NCBI GenBank assembly: GCA_031281685.1
Contig: JAITFA010000016.1
Location: 1-10,201, forward strand
Direction: 5' to 3'
Source of the DNA: Treponema sp.
GTDB lineage: Bacteria; Spirochaetota; Spirochaetia; Treponematales; Breznakiellaceae
Length of the DNA: 10,201 bases
The position numbers and the translations under genes are program-made. The first letter of the stretch is position 1; each line of letters starts with the position of its first letter. Of the stretch, positions 1-6,566 are shown one piece after another. The notes under the pieces were generated by a model. The model saw only the letters and a program-made list of their open reading frames with translations. It was not told where the DNA came from and made no database searches.

Positions 1-112
1 GCAGTTCCCGCACGAAGCGTTCTGTTACGATGTTACTCCGCTTTGCCGCGAGCTGAGGAGGTCTCTGACACCGATGCGCGGCTCTCGGCTGTGAGCTGCG
101 CCAAGAGGTTTT

Positions 113-153
113 AGAAAAAAGTAAAAAAAACGGACGCCCTGAAGAGCGTCCGT
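113..153 (-). terminator. Rho-independent terminator of the tRNA-Leu unit
   Basis: An 8-bp perfect GC-rich inverted repeat, ACGGACGC (130-137) and GCGTCCGT (146-153), encloses an 8-nt loop. Read on the minus strand, it is followed at once by a run of eight T and then a second T-rich run (113-130). It lies 10 nt past the 3' end of the tRNA, so it should end that transcript. There is no T-run on the plus-strand side, so it appears to work on the minus strand only. Confidence 0.9.
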
Positions 154-163
154 AATCAGCGTT

Positions 164-245
164 TGCGGCGAAGAAGACTTGAACTTCCATACCTCTCGGC
201 ACCAGCACCTCAAGCTGGCGTGTCTACCAATTCCACCATCGCCGC
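164..245 (-). tRNA. tRNA-Leu (anticodon GAG)
   Basis: Read on the minus strand, an 82-nt cloverleaf is visible. The acceptor stem GCGGCGA (complement of 239-245) pairs with TCGCCGC (complement of 165-171). The D-arm contains TTGGTAGACACG. The anticodon stem CCAGC/GCTGG encloses the loop TTGAGGT, giving anticodon GAG, which reads the leucine codons CUC and CUU. A long variable arm (GGTGCCGAGAGGTAT region) marks it as class II, and a GTTCAAGTC T-loop segment follows. The discriminator base is A, as expected for leucine. The 3' CCA is not encoded (next bases AAC), so it must be added after transcription. Confidence 0.95.
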
Positions 246-257
246 ATTGCTATAAAT

Positions 258-286
258 AACTTAGCAAAGATTTTATCCTGTGTCAA
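258..286 (-). promoter_or_regulatory. Probable sigma-70 promoter of tRNA-Leu
   Basis: On the minus strand a perfect TTGACA -35 box (complement of 281-286) is followed after 17 bp by TAAGTT (complement of 258-263) as a weak -10 box. Transcription would begin around 251, a few bases before the mature tRNA 5' end at 245. The -35 match and spacing are good, but the -10 matches only about half of the consensus. Confidence 0.5.
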
Positions 287-345
287 TACTTTTTCGTTAC
301 CTAATAAGCCTTATGAAGGTTTTTGCTATTGCCGAAAATAGGGGC

Positions 346-3084
346 ATGACGTATCGCAAATCCTATATAACAACGCCGTTCAACGGCCTTAGTCTTGGCT
401 TGCTCCTTCTCTTCGGCTGTGCAAGTAACCCTTCAACCCCTTTGGAGCAAGCGTCTCCGAGAGAGAGGCAAGGGGCGCTAGTACAGCCGTCAGACTCGAT
501 CTGGACAGCCCTTGAAAATAAAGATAGCGAGAAGGCGCGTTCATTCATCGTGGGTTCTACTGACATCAACGCTACTGATGAGCAGGGCAGAACACCACTG
601 TATCGGGCTGTAGAGAACAAGGATGCGGAACTGGCAGCGTTCTTTATTGCCATGGGCGCGCTGGTTGATAAGACCGATAAACAGGGGCAGACTCCGCTGG
701 GAGTCGCTTCGGCGAATAACGATGTGGCAAGCGCGGCGGTACTCGCGAAGGCTGGCGCTGACATTCACCATGCTATGCCCGATGGAAAAAGTCCAGCGAG
801 ACTGGCGGTAGACCGGGATGGAGCGTTTCTGGAAGCGCTCATCACAGAAGATTCCATAACCACTACAGATCGGAATGGGAATAACATCCTTGACCTCGCC
901 CTTGCTAACCCGAATCTGAAGGTACACGCTGAGTCGGCAAGAACGCTTATTTTGGCGGACGCGGTCCCGACCAACATGGCAAATTCTATATACGCCTATT
1001 TTGCGCCGGCGGTACTCAAGGCAAACTACAACTATCGTATCAATGACGGAATCACGCCGCTCCACGCCGCGTCGCGGGAAGGCCATGTTGGTTTTATGGA
1101 ATTCCTCATTGAGCAGGGGGCTGATGTAAACATCAAAAACGCTTCCGGCTCTACTCCGCTCCATGAAGCAGTGCGTTCCGGCAAGGTTGACGCTATCAAG
1201 GTACTGCTTGCCTCCAAGGTTGATATTAACGCCCAGGATGCGCGGGGTAACTCGGTTCTCCACCTCGCCATACGCGACGTGCCGCCTGATACGCACCGCG
1301 AAATCGTGAACCTCCTCCTCGCCCAGCCCGGAATCAATCCGAGCCTATGGGACGAGTATGGCGATTCCCCGCTTCATGCGACAATCACGCTTAACAAAGA
1401 CCCGGAGATCATCAAGGCTTTGCTTAAAAAAGGGTCTGATGTAAATGTCCGTAACATTGAAGGCAAAACACCGCTCTATATGGCGATTGAGCAAAACCGG
1501 CAGCAGTATGTTACCGTGCTTCTGGAAGGTAACTCCAACCTCTTCGCTGCGGATAACTCCGGCGTTACCCCTTATGAGAAGGCGCTCAAAGAGCGGGCGG
1601 ATTTACTGCCGTATCTCATTACCCCAGCGACCGTACTACAATCCGATGGAGATGGAAACACCATCCTGCACATGAGTGTCAGGAACGGATCGCTGGATAC
1701 GGTACAGATGGCGCTAGATAAAGGCGCACGGATAGACGCCCGCAACAAACTTGGAGACACGGCACTCCATATTGCGGTCAGGCAAAACAATGAGAGTATT
1801 GGCCAATCGCTCATAACGCGGGGGGCGAGTATCTTTGCCCTTAACGCGGCAAGCGAAAGCGTGTTGTATCTGGCTTTTCACGCGGCGGGCGGAGTCGAGG
1901 AATGGATACTCACGCCGGAAACTATAGTGGCGAGGGACGGGCTGGGAAACACGGTTCTTCATTACGCGGCTCAGTGGAAAATGAACAACATCCCGAAAAT
2001 CGTGCAGCAGGGCGCTGATGTTGAGGCGGCCAATGCGACTGGTGAAACGCCAATTTTCGCGGCGGTCAAGGCTGATTCGCCCGCTACGATAACTACGCTG
2101 ATTTCTGTGGGCGCTCGCGTTGATGCGCGGGACAAGATGGGTAACTCGGCGCTTCACGCGGCAGTGCGCTATAACAAAAAGAACTCCGCCGTCTCCCTGA
2201 TTGCCGCCGGCATTGACATCAATGCCCACGCCTTAAACGGCAAAACCCCGCTCCATGACGCGGTCAGGCTTGGTATCTCCGAGGTTGAGACGGTACTCAC
2301 CAGTAAACATGCGGACCTTGAGGCTCGTGATACCGAGGGAAATACGCCGTTTATGGAAACCGTCAAGGCAGGTCAATACGCCAGCGCGGAACGGCTCGCC
2401 AAATTGGGCGCTGATACCAATACCCGCAATAATGCGGGGGAAACGCCGCTCCATATCGCGGTAGAACTGGGTAAACTCGATCTGACAACCCTGCTTTTGG
2501 GACGAGGCGCCTCGATTCATGCGCGCAATTCAAAGAATATGACCCCGTTCAGAATCGGGCTTTCCGGTTCAACGGAAATGGTAACGCTCCTGATCAAGAA
2601 TCGGGTTACGGTTGTTGATGATTACGGCGCTTCGCCCTTGAACATCGCTATTCAGGATCGCGCCCCGCTAGACATTGTAAAGACCATTGTTAGCGCAGGT
2701 GCGCACCTTTCTTCGGTTGACTCGCGGGGCAGGACGCCACTCCGTATCGCGGTTGATAACCGGGACTGGAACGTTGCCCAGTACCTCACCGAAGCGGGTT
2801 CCGATGTGTTTTCCATTGCCGGCGACCGGAAGACGCCGGCGGAACAGGCAATCAGTATGGGCGAAGTGGCGGTTAAGGCTCTGTTTAACGGCAAGGCGAT
2901 TAACGCACAGGACAATTCAGGTAACACGATCCTGCACTACGCGGCTCAGAGCGGGAATCCCGCGATGGTTGCGCTGCTGATTAATTTAGGCGCTGATAAG
3001 ATGGCAAAGAACATCGCATCCGAGCGTCCGGTTGATGTGGCACAGCGCTGGAAAAAAACTGACGCGGCTTTACTGCTCAATTAA
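346..3084 (+). CDS. Large ankyrin-repeat lipoprotein
   Basis: The protein is almost entirely ankyrin repeats: about 24 units, each ~33 residues, with the G-x-TPLHxA helix-turn-helix core recurring from near residue 75 to the C-terminus. The N-terminus from M at 346 reads MTYRKS, then a hydrophobic stretch ending LLLLFGC, a lipoprotein signal with Cys25 as the likely lipid-modified residue. The lipobox (L-F-G-C) is permissive, as in spirochaetes. The mature protein would be membrane-anchored and face the periplasm or the outside, probably as a protein-binding scaffold. The reading frame is open upstream to ATG 313 and GTG 280. I chose 346 because it gives a normal signal-peptide length, although the GGGG before it is very close to the ATG. 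No enzymatic domain is visible and the partner is unknown. The C-terminus ends just after the last half-repeat with no extra domain. Confidence 0.88.
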   Translation: MTYRKSYITTPFNGLSLGLLLLFGCASNPSTPLEQASPRERQGALVQPSDSIWTALENKDSEKARSFIVGSTDINATDEQGRTPLYRAVENKDAELAAFFIAMGALVDKTDKQGQTPLGVASANNDVASAAVLAKAGADIHHAMPDGKSPARLAVDRDGAFLEALITEDSITTTDRNGNNILDLALANPNLKVHAESARTLILADAVPTNMANSIYAYFAPAVLKANYNYRINDGITPLHAASREGHVGFMEFLIEQGADVNIKNASGSTPLHEAVRSGKVDAIKVLLASKVDINAQDARGNSVLHLAIRDVPPDTHREIVNLLLAQPGINPSLWDEYGDSPLHATITLNKDPEIIKALLKKGSDVNVRNIEGKTPLYMAIEQNRQQYVTVLLEGNSNLFAADNSGVTPYEKALKERADLLPYLITPATVLQSDGDGNTILHMSVRNGSLDTVQMALDKGARIDARNKLGDTALHIAVRQNNESIGQSLITRGASIFALNAASESVLYLAFHAAGGVEEWILTPETIVARDGLGNTVLHYAAQWKMNNIPKIVQQGADVEAANATGETPIFAAVKADSPATITTLISVGARVDARDKMGNSALHAAVRYNKKNSAVSLIAAGIDINAHALNGKTPLHDAVRLGISEVETVLTSKHADLEARDTEGNTPFMETVKAGQYASAERLAKLGADTNTRNNAGETPLHIAVELGKLDLTTLLLGRGASIHARNSKNMTPFRIGLSGSTEMVTLLIKNRVTVVDDYGASPLNIAIQDRAPLDIVKTIVSAGAHLSSVDSRGRTPLRIAVDNRDWNVAQYLTEAGSDVFSIAGDRKTPAEQAISMGEVAVKALFNGKAINAQDNSGNTILHYAAQSGNPAMVALLINLGADKMAKNIASERPVDVAQRWKKTDAALLLN
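676..3012 (+). repeat. Higher-order ankyrin modules within the lipoprotein gene
   Basis: Five copies of a ~97-residue, three-ankyrin module start near 676, 1456, 1747, 2431 and 2722. In each, the conserved Gly of the first repeat and the Gly of the third repeat lie 63-64 residues apart, slightly less than two standard 33-residue repeats. Each module has the pattern G-x-TPL...A, then a shortened middle repeat (…TP…AL…LI…T), then GN(T)ILH-type. Modules two and three are directly adjacent, as are modules four and five. The two pairs are offset by 325 residues. Positions were derived by hand from codon coordinates. Confidence 0.65.
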
Positions 3085-3124
3085 TAGCGGACGGTGTTCT
3101 TGGCGACGATAGGATATGATTCGA

Positions 3125-3155
3125 CGTTCTGGCATAAACAGAACGCCTGTATTAT
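3125..3155 (+). promoter_or_regulatory. Candidate promoter with palindromic operator for the Gfo/Idh gene
   Basis: TATTAT at 3150-3155 resembles a -10 box, with a weak TTCTGG -35 (3127-3132) 17 bp upstream. The two boxes are bridged by a perfect 7-bp inverted repeat, CGTTCTG (3125-3131) and CAGAACG (3139-3145), with a 7-nt AT-rich spacer. The palindrome covers the -35 box and most of the spacer, the usual place for a repressor site. It has no following T-run, so it does not look like a terminator of the upstream gene. The regulator is unknown. Confidence 0.4.
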
Positions 3156-3176
3156 ACTCCTTGCCAGGAGAAAAAC

Positions 3177-4235
3177 ATGACCCATAAGATGGCAATTATC
3201 GGTTTTGGCGGGATGGCAGGTTACCATCACGACAATATCATCAGGCACTTTCCTGAACTAGAGATAACCGGAATCTATGATATCCGGCCAGAAGCTGCTG
3301 CTAACGCGCAAAATAAGGGGCTGAAAGCCTACGACTCACCGGATCAAATCTATGCGGACAAAAGCATTGAGCTGGTTCTCGTGGCAACCCCAAACGATAT
3401 GCATAAACCTTACGCCATTGCCTGCCTTGAATCAGGCAAGAACGTTATTAGCGAGAAGCCGGTTACGCTGAACTCGGCTGAACTGGAAGCAATCATTGCG
3501 GCGGCGGAGAAAGCAGGCAAGTTCTTCACAGTACACCAGAACCGGCGCTGGGACAGAGATTTCCTTATCGCAAAGAAAATCTTCGCCGACGGTATCCTGA
3601 GTAATCCCTATGTCATCGAAAGCCGCGTACAAGGTTCCCGTGGCGGTATGTTTGGCTGGCGCGGCTGGAAGCAGAATGGCGGCGGCATGTTGCTGGACTG
3701 GGGCGTGCATCTCATAGACCAGATGCTCGACTTCTTTCCCCAGAAGGTGATCGCGGTCAGCGCGGTCCTGCACAAGGTGTTCGCGCCTGAGGTGGATGAT
3801 AACTTCACCGCGTCATTCCGTTTCGAGAATGGCTTGAACTATATCGTCAATGTGGCGATGAATTCGTTCATCGTGCAGCCGCGCTGGCACATCTCCGCCG
3901 AAGACGGAACCGCGCTCATCGAAAACTGGGAATGTGCCGGCAAAATCGTGAAACTTGCCGACTCGAAGAGCCTTGAGTGGACTGAGGATATCGTCTACAC
4001 CGCCGCTGGTCCTACCCGTTCCATGGCTCCTCGTCCCAAAGAAACCACCCTTGAACTCCCCCTGCCCACCAATGTTGAGGGCGTATGGCTCGACTACTAC
4101 AAGAACATTGTCGCGTGCCTCAACGGACAAGCCGCGCCTATCGTTAAGACCGAACAGGCGCTGCGGGTTATGAAACTCATCGACCTTGTGTTTTTATCAG
4201 ACGAGAAAAAGCGCGGCGTTGAGTGCTGTATCTAA
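3177..4235 (+). CDS. Gfo/Idh/MocA-family NAD(P)-dependent sugar dehydrogenase
   Basis: This 352-residue protein has the length and layout of the inositol dehydrogenase / glucose-fructose oxidoreductase family. An N-terminal Rossmann fold carries GFGGMAG (residues 9-15). The family EKP signature is at 93-95 (ISEKPVTL), where Lys94 is the usual catalytic or cofactor-positioning lysine. The C-terminal substrate domain has the D-x-G-x-H motif with Asp174 and His178 (DWGVHLID), the pair used in inositol dehydrogenases. It is expected to be cytosolic and to oxidise a sugar, polyol or inositol-like hydroxyl. The substrate cannot be read from the sequence. The start is supported by AGGAG (3166-3170) six bases before ATG. 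It follows a likely promoter and does not overlap its neighbours. Whether it shares a transcript with the downstream ABC gene is unclear because an inverted repeat lies between them. Confidence 0.92.
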   Translation: MTHKMAIIGFGGMAGYHHDNIIRHFPELEITGIYDIRPEAAANAQNKGLKAYDSPDQIYADKSIELVLVATPNDMHKPYAIACLESGKNVISEKPVTLNSAELEAIIAAAEKAGKFFTVHQNRRWDRDFLIAKKIFADGILSNPYVIESRVQGSRGGMFGWRGWKQNGGGMLLDWGVHLIDQMLDFFPQKVIAVSAVLHKVFAPEVDDNFTASFRFENGLNYIVNVAMNSFIVQPRWHISAEDGTALIENWECAGKIVKLADSKSLEWTEDIVYTAAGPTRSMAPRPKETTLELPLPTNVEGVWLDYYKNIVACLNGQAAPIVKTEQALRVMKLIDLVFLSDEKKRGVECCI

Positions 4236-4240
4236 GCGCA

Positions 4241-4268
4241 GTAAGGGTACGCCACGCCGTACCCTTAC
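4241..4268 (+). promoter_or_regulatory. Perfect 10-bp hairpin just upstream of the ABC ATPase start
   Basis: GTAAGGGTAC (4241-4250) is repeated inverted as GTACCCTTAC (4259-4268) around an 8-nt loop. It begins 5 nt after the stop codon of the dehydrogenase gene and ends 12 nt before the TTG start of the ABC ATPase. Neither side has a T-run, so a simple rho-independent terminator is unlikely. It could protect mRNA ends, cause partial attenuation, or modulate initiation at the adjacent weak start. Confidence 0.6.
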
Positions 4269-4280
4269 GATAGAACAAGT

Positions 4281-5294
4281 TTGCATATACTCGAAGTTTC
4301 CGGTCTCAAAACTTACTTTTATTCTGACGGTCGCGTGATCAAAGCGGTGGACGACGTGTCTTTCTCTGTTAAACCGGGCGAGACGCTCGGTATTGTCGGG
4401 GAATCAGGTTGCGGCAAGAGCGCCACCGCGCTTTCCATTTTGCGACTCGTACCCGCGCCCGCGGGACAAATCGTGGGGGGACAGATACGTTTTCACGGAG
4501 AGAACCTCCTTGAGAAATCCGAAGGCGCTATGGAACAGATACGGGGCGGGAAGATAGCTATGGTATTTCAGGAGCCGGTGACGAGCCTCAACCCTGTGTA
4601 CACCATAGGCTGGCAAATTGTTGAGGCGATACGGCTGCATAGCCATATCAGCCGCAAGGCAGCGCGTGAGCGGGCAATCGAGAGCCTAGCTCTAGCGCAA
4701 ATCCCCGCGCCGGAGCAGTGTATCAGGCAATATCCCCACGAACTATCGGGCGGTATGCGTCAGCGGGCGCTGATCGCCATGGCGCTGTCCTGCGAACCCG
4801 AACTCCTCATCTGCGACGAGCCAACCACGGCGCTTGATGTTACGATTCAGGCGCAGATTCTGGAACTGCTTGAGCGCCTGCAAACACAAACCAATACCAC
4901 CGTGCTGATGATTACCCACGATCTGGGTGTTATCGCGGAACTTGCCCACGAAGTGCTGGTGATGTACGCGGGCAAAATCGTTGAGTATGGCGATGTGGAG
5001 CGCCTGTTTGCGCGGCCTCTGCATCCCTACACCCAATGGCTTCTAGCCTGTATCCCGCGTATCAGCGGCGCCGTCCTGCCCCTGCCGCCTGCCAGAATGT
5101 CGCCCGTGTCAAACGAAGCGCCGGAGGCTTGCGCTTTTGCGCCGCGCTGCTCAGACGCCACGCCGCTGTGTAAACAAAAGACGCCGGAACTTGTCACTGT
5201 GGATACTGATTATGCCGTGCGCTGTTTCAAGTACAGCGCAGTGTGCCATCAGGGACAGAAGAAAACCACAAAATCCGTATCCATCTGTGGATAA
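4281..5294 (+). CDS. Dipeptide/oligopeptide ABC transporter ATP-binding protein, DppD/OppD type
   Basis: A 337-residue ABC ATPase of the peptide/nickel importer class. Walker A is GESGCGKS (40-47), the Q-loop is in MVFQEPVTSLNP, the ABC signature LSGGMRQ starts at 155, Walker B ends at Asp179-Glu180 (ICDEPTTALD), and the H-loop His is 213 (THDLG). The C-terminal oligopeptide-type extension has four cysteines at 284, 290, 297 and 315, the pattern that holds a 4Fe-4S cluster in DppD-type subunits. It would energise uptake of peptides or another small solute at the inner membrane. The start is TTG: an upstream in-frame stop lies at 4242, no ATG or GTG fits, and no clear Shine-Dalgarno is visible. 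No permease, binding protein or partner ATPase (DppF/OppF) is present in the window, so the rest of the transporter must be elsewhere. It converges with lsrF 12 bp away, without a visible terminator between them. Confidence 0.92.
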   Translation: MHILEVSGLKTYFYSDGRVIKAVDDVSFSVKPGETLGIVGESGCGKSATALSILRLVPAPAGQIVGGQIRFHGENLLEKSEGAMEQIRGGKIAMVFQEPVTSLNPVYTIGWQIVEAIRLHSHISRKAARERAIESLALAQIPAPEQCIRQYPHELSGGMRQRALIAMALSCEPELLICDEPTTALDVTIQAQILELLERLQTQTNTTVLMITHDLGVIAELAHEVLVMYAGKIVEYGDVERLFARPLHPYTQWLLACIPRISGAVLPLPPARMSPVSNEAPEACAFAPRCSDATPLCKQKTPELVTVDTDYAVRCFKYSAVCHQGQKKTTKSVSICG

Positions 5295-5306
5295 TTCTTT
5301 TGAGTA

Positions 5307-6185
5307 TCACTTCGTTTTATCGCGGTAGAACTCCCATGCTTCTTTACCGGTAAATCTTTCGTGGACTATCTTGCCGATAGACTCGGCCATTTCCGCGGGG
5401 TGATAGCTCTGGAAGATGTTCCGACCCATATCAAGACCGCGAGCGCCGCCCTGTATCGATTGGTAGGCCATCTCCAGCGCCTCCTTTTCAGCGAGTTTTT
5501 TCCCGCCAGCCACGACAATCGGAACAGGGCAGGCGGCCACAAGTTCATCAAACTTATCACAGTAGTAGGTCTTGACGATGTTAGCGCCAAGTTCAGCAAT
5601 GATGCGGGTGGCGAGCTTGAAATACTGGTCGGTGCGTTCCATGTTTTTCCCAACCGCGACAACGCCCAGGGTGGGAATACTGTAACGACTGCCCATGTTT
5701 ATCACCTTCGACAGATTGTCGATGCTTTCCAGTTGACCTTCCGCGCCGATAAAGACCTGAACCGCCATGCAATCCACATCCATGCGGATTGCGTCTTCGA
5801 TGTCAACCGCAACCACTTCATGACTCAGGTCATCGTTCAGCATGGAGGAACCGGAGCTTACCCTGAGCGCGACGCCTTTCCTGAAACCGGGCTTCACGCT
5901 GGTACGCAACGCGCCGCGAGTCCCCATCAGCACGTCAATGTGGGGCATGAGCTTGGGCAAGAGCAGGTCTATGCGCTCAAGACCAGAGACAGAACCCATA
6001 AAGTAGCCGTGATCAAAGGCGAACATCACGGTATTACCGCTTGTGGGGTTAAAAATGCTGCTCAGGCGCTTCTTCATACCCCAGTCAAGATTCGCCGCGC
6101 CCTTCACATGGAAATTACCGTCTGCGGCAAAAGGCTCGCTCAGGTGATAATTCTTCTCGACTTTCAGTCCTTCTAAATCAGCCAT
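5307..6185 (-). CDS. lsrF: 3-hydroxy-5-phosphonooxypentane-2,4-dione thiolase LsrF
   Basis: This 292-residue TIM-barrel aldolase-like protein (E. coli LsrF is 291) matches remembered LsrF sequence along its length. Shared segments include LDWGM, AFDHGYF, GLERID, ATRI-AE, IVKTYY, CPVPIVVAGGKKL, EALEM and GLDMGRNIFQS-HP. The lysine of KTYY (residue 205) corresponds to the catalytic Lys of LsrF, near residue 203 in E. coli. LsrF performs the last step of phospho-AI-2 breakdown, transferring an acetyl group to CoA to give acetyl-CoA and dihydroxyacetone phosphate in the cytosol. Start ATG 6183-6185 is preceded by AAGGAG at good spacing. It is divergent from the cupin-lsrK pair and shares a repeat-rich control region with it, which suggests co-regulation. 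The related fructose-bisphosphate aldolase class I / DhnA family is a possible over-annotation, but the LsrF match and the nearby LsrK make LsrF strong. Confidence 0.93.
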   Translation of the reverse strand: MADLEGLKVEKNYHLSEPFAADGNFHVKGAANLDWGMKKRLSSIFNPTSGNTVMFAFDHGYFMGSVSGLERIDLLLPKLMPHIDVLMGTRGALRTSVKPGFRKGVALRVSSGSSMLNDDLSHEVVAVDIEDAIRMDVDCMAVQVFIGAEGQLESIDNLSKVINMGSRYSIPTLGVVAVGKNMERTDQYFKLATRIIAELGANIVKTYYCDKFDELVAACPVPIVVAGGKKLAEKEALEMAYQSIQGGARGLDMGRNIFQSYHPAEMAESIGKIVHERFTGKEAWEFYRDKTK

Positions 6186-6200
6186 AATAGTTACTCCTTA

Positions 6201-6252
6201 CAGAAAGAGAAATGTTTTTCTGTTCCCCCCGCATAGGGGGAGATGCTCCCCC
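6201..6252 (-). promoter_or_regulatory. lsrF leader with mutually exclusive GC hairpins
   Basis: The segment 6236-6242 (GGGGGAG) can pair with CTCCCCC (6246-6252) across a 3-nt loop, or its five G can pair with the C-run at 6225-6230 across GCATA. The two hairpins cannot form together. Closer to lsrF, CAGAAA (6201-6206) and TTTCTG (6217-6222) form another short inverted repeat, ending just before the AAGGAG ribosome binding site. If transcription starts near 6430 these elements are all in the lsrF 5' leader. A regulatory role is an inference. Confidence 0.4.
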
Positions 6253-6425
6253 GCGTAGGTGAGCGTCTCACACACCCTACGCGGTATGTCTGGCTTACGC
6301 TATGCGGTGTGTCCGGCTCACGCTACGCGGTGTGTCTCACACAGCCTACGCGGTATGTCCGGCTCACGCTATGCGGTGTGTCTCACACACGCTATGCGGT
6401 GGTGTCTGGCTCACGCATAGGGTGT
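6251..6425. repeat. 23-bp tandem repeat array in the lsrF / cupin-lsrK intergenic region
   Basis: Six consecutive units begin at 6277, 6300, 6323, 6346, 6369 and 6392. The first five are exactly 23 bp and the last is 24 bp with one extra G. Each starts CTA(C/T)GCGGT and continues (A/G)TGTC. Units 1, 2, 4 and 6 end with a (T/C)GGCT(C/T)ACG half, and units 3 and 5 with a TCACACA half, giving the order A-A-B-A-B-A. The array is bounded by inverted sequence. CCGCGTAGG (6251-6259) is a perfect reverse complement of CCTACGCGG (6276-6284). GCATAGGGTGT (6415-6425) is a near reverse complement of 6272-6282. An open frame runs through the array but is only a product of the repeat. Confidence 0.9.
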
Positions 6426-6440
6426 ACAAGCGCACTATCC

Positions 6441-6469
6441 TTCTTAGCACTTATGGTAAAGCGTGTCAA
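6441..6469 (-). promoter_or_regulatory. Candidate promoter for lsrF
   Basis: On the minus strand a perfect TTGACA (complement of 6464-6469) is followed after 17 bp by TAAGAA (complement of 6441-6446), a weak -10. No better candidate is visible between the repeat array and lsrF. Use of this promoter would place the whole tandem array in a ~245-nt lsrF leader. Confidence 0.35.
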
Positions 6470-6507
6470 ACGATTTCCACGCGGATACGCATATTCCTCT
6501 TTTTTGC

Positions 6508-6536
6508 TTGACAGGTGTTATACGGGCATATAGACT
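6508..6536 (+). promoter_or_regulatory. Candidate promoter for the cupin-lsrK operon
   Basis: A perfect TTGACA (6508-6513) lies 17 bp before TAGACT (6531-6536), with an overlapping TATAGA at 6529 as an alternative -10. Transcription would begin around 6543, leaving a leader of about 24 nt before the ATG at 6567. The two divergent -35 boxes are separated by 38 bp (6470-6507), a space that could hold a shared operator. Confidence 0.55.
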
Positions 6537-6566
6537 TGGACAAAATCTTAACAAAGAAGGCGCAAA

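Noticed and set aside
1..114. Plus-strand open frames reaching stops at 92-94 and 112-114, possibly the 3' end of a gene entering from the left
   Set aside because: Only 30-37 codons are visible, two frames are equally open, and neither shows a recognisable motif. The adjacent terminator belongs to the minus-strand tRNA.
541..1296. Long minus-strand frames opposite the ankyrin gene
   Set aside because: They mirror the repeated codons of the ankyrin gene and show no coherent domain.
5295..5306. Shared terminator between the convergent ABC ATPase and lsrF genes
   Set aside because: The 12-bp gap contains no inverted repeat or usable T-run pairing.
5361..6176. A 271-codon plus-strand frame opposite lsrF
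   Set aside because: It is the antisense shadow of a clearly recognised LsrF coding sequence and shows no family motif.
6251..6425. CRISPR array
   Set aside because: The units are directly tandem with no unique spacers, and no cas genes are nearby.
6243..6533. A 96-codon open frame through the tandem repeats
   Set aside because: The protein is only a translation of the 23-bp repeat, lacks a ribosome binding site, and has composition unlike the neighbouring genes.
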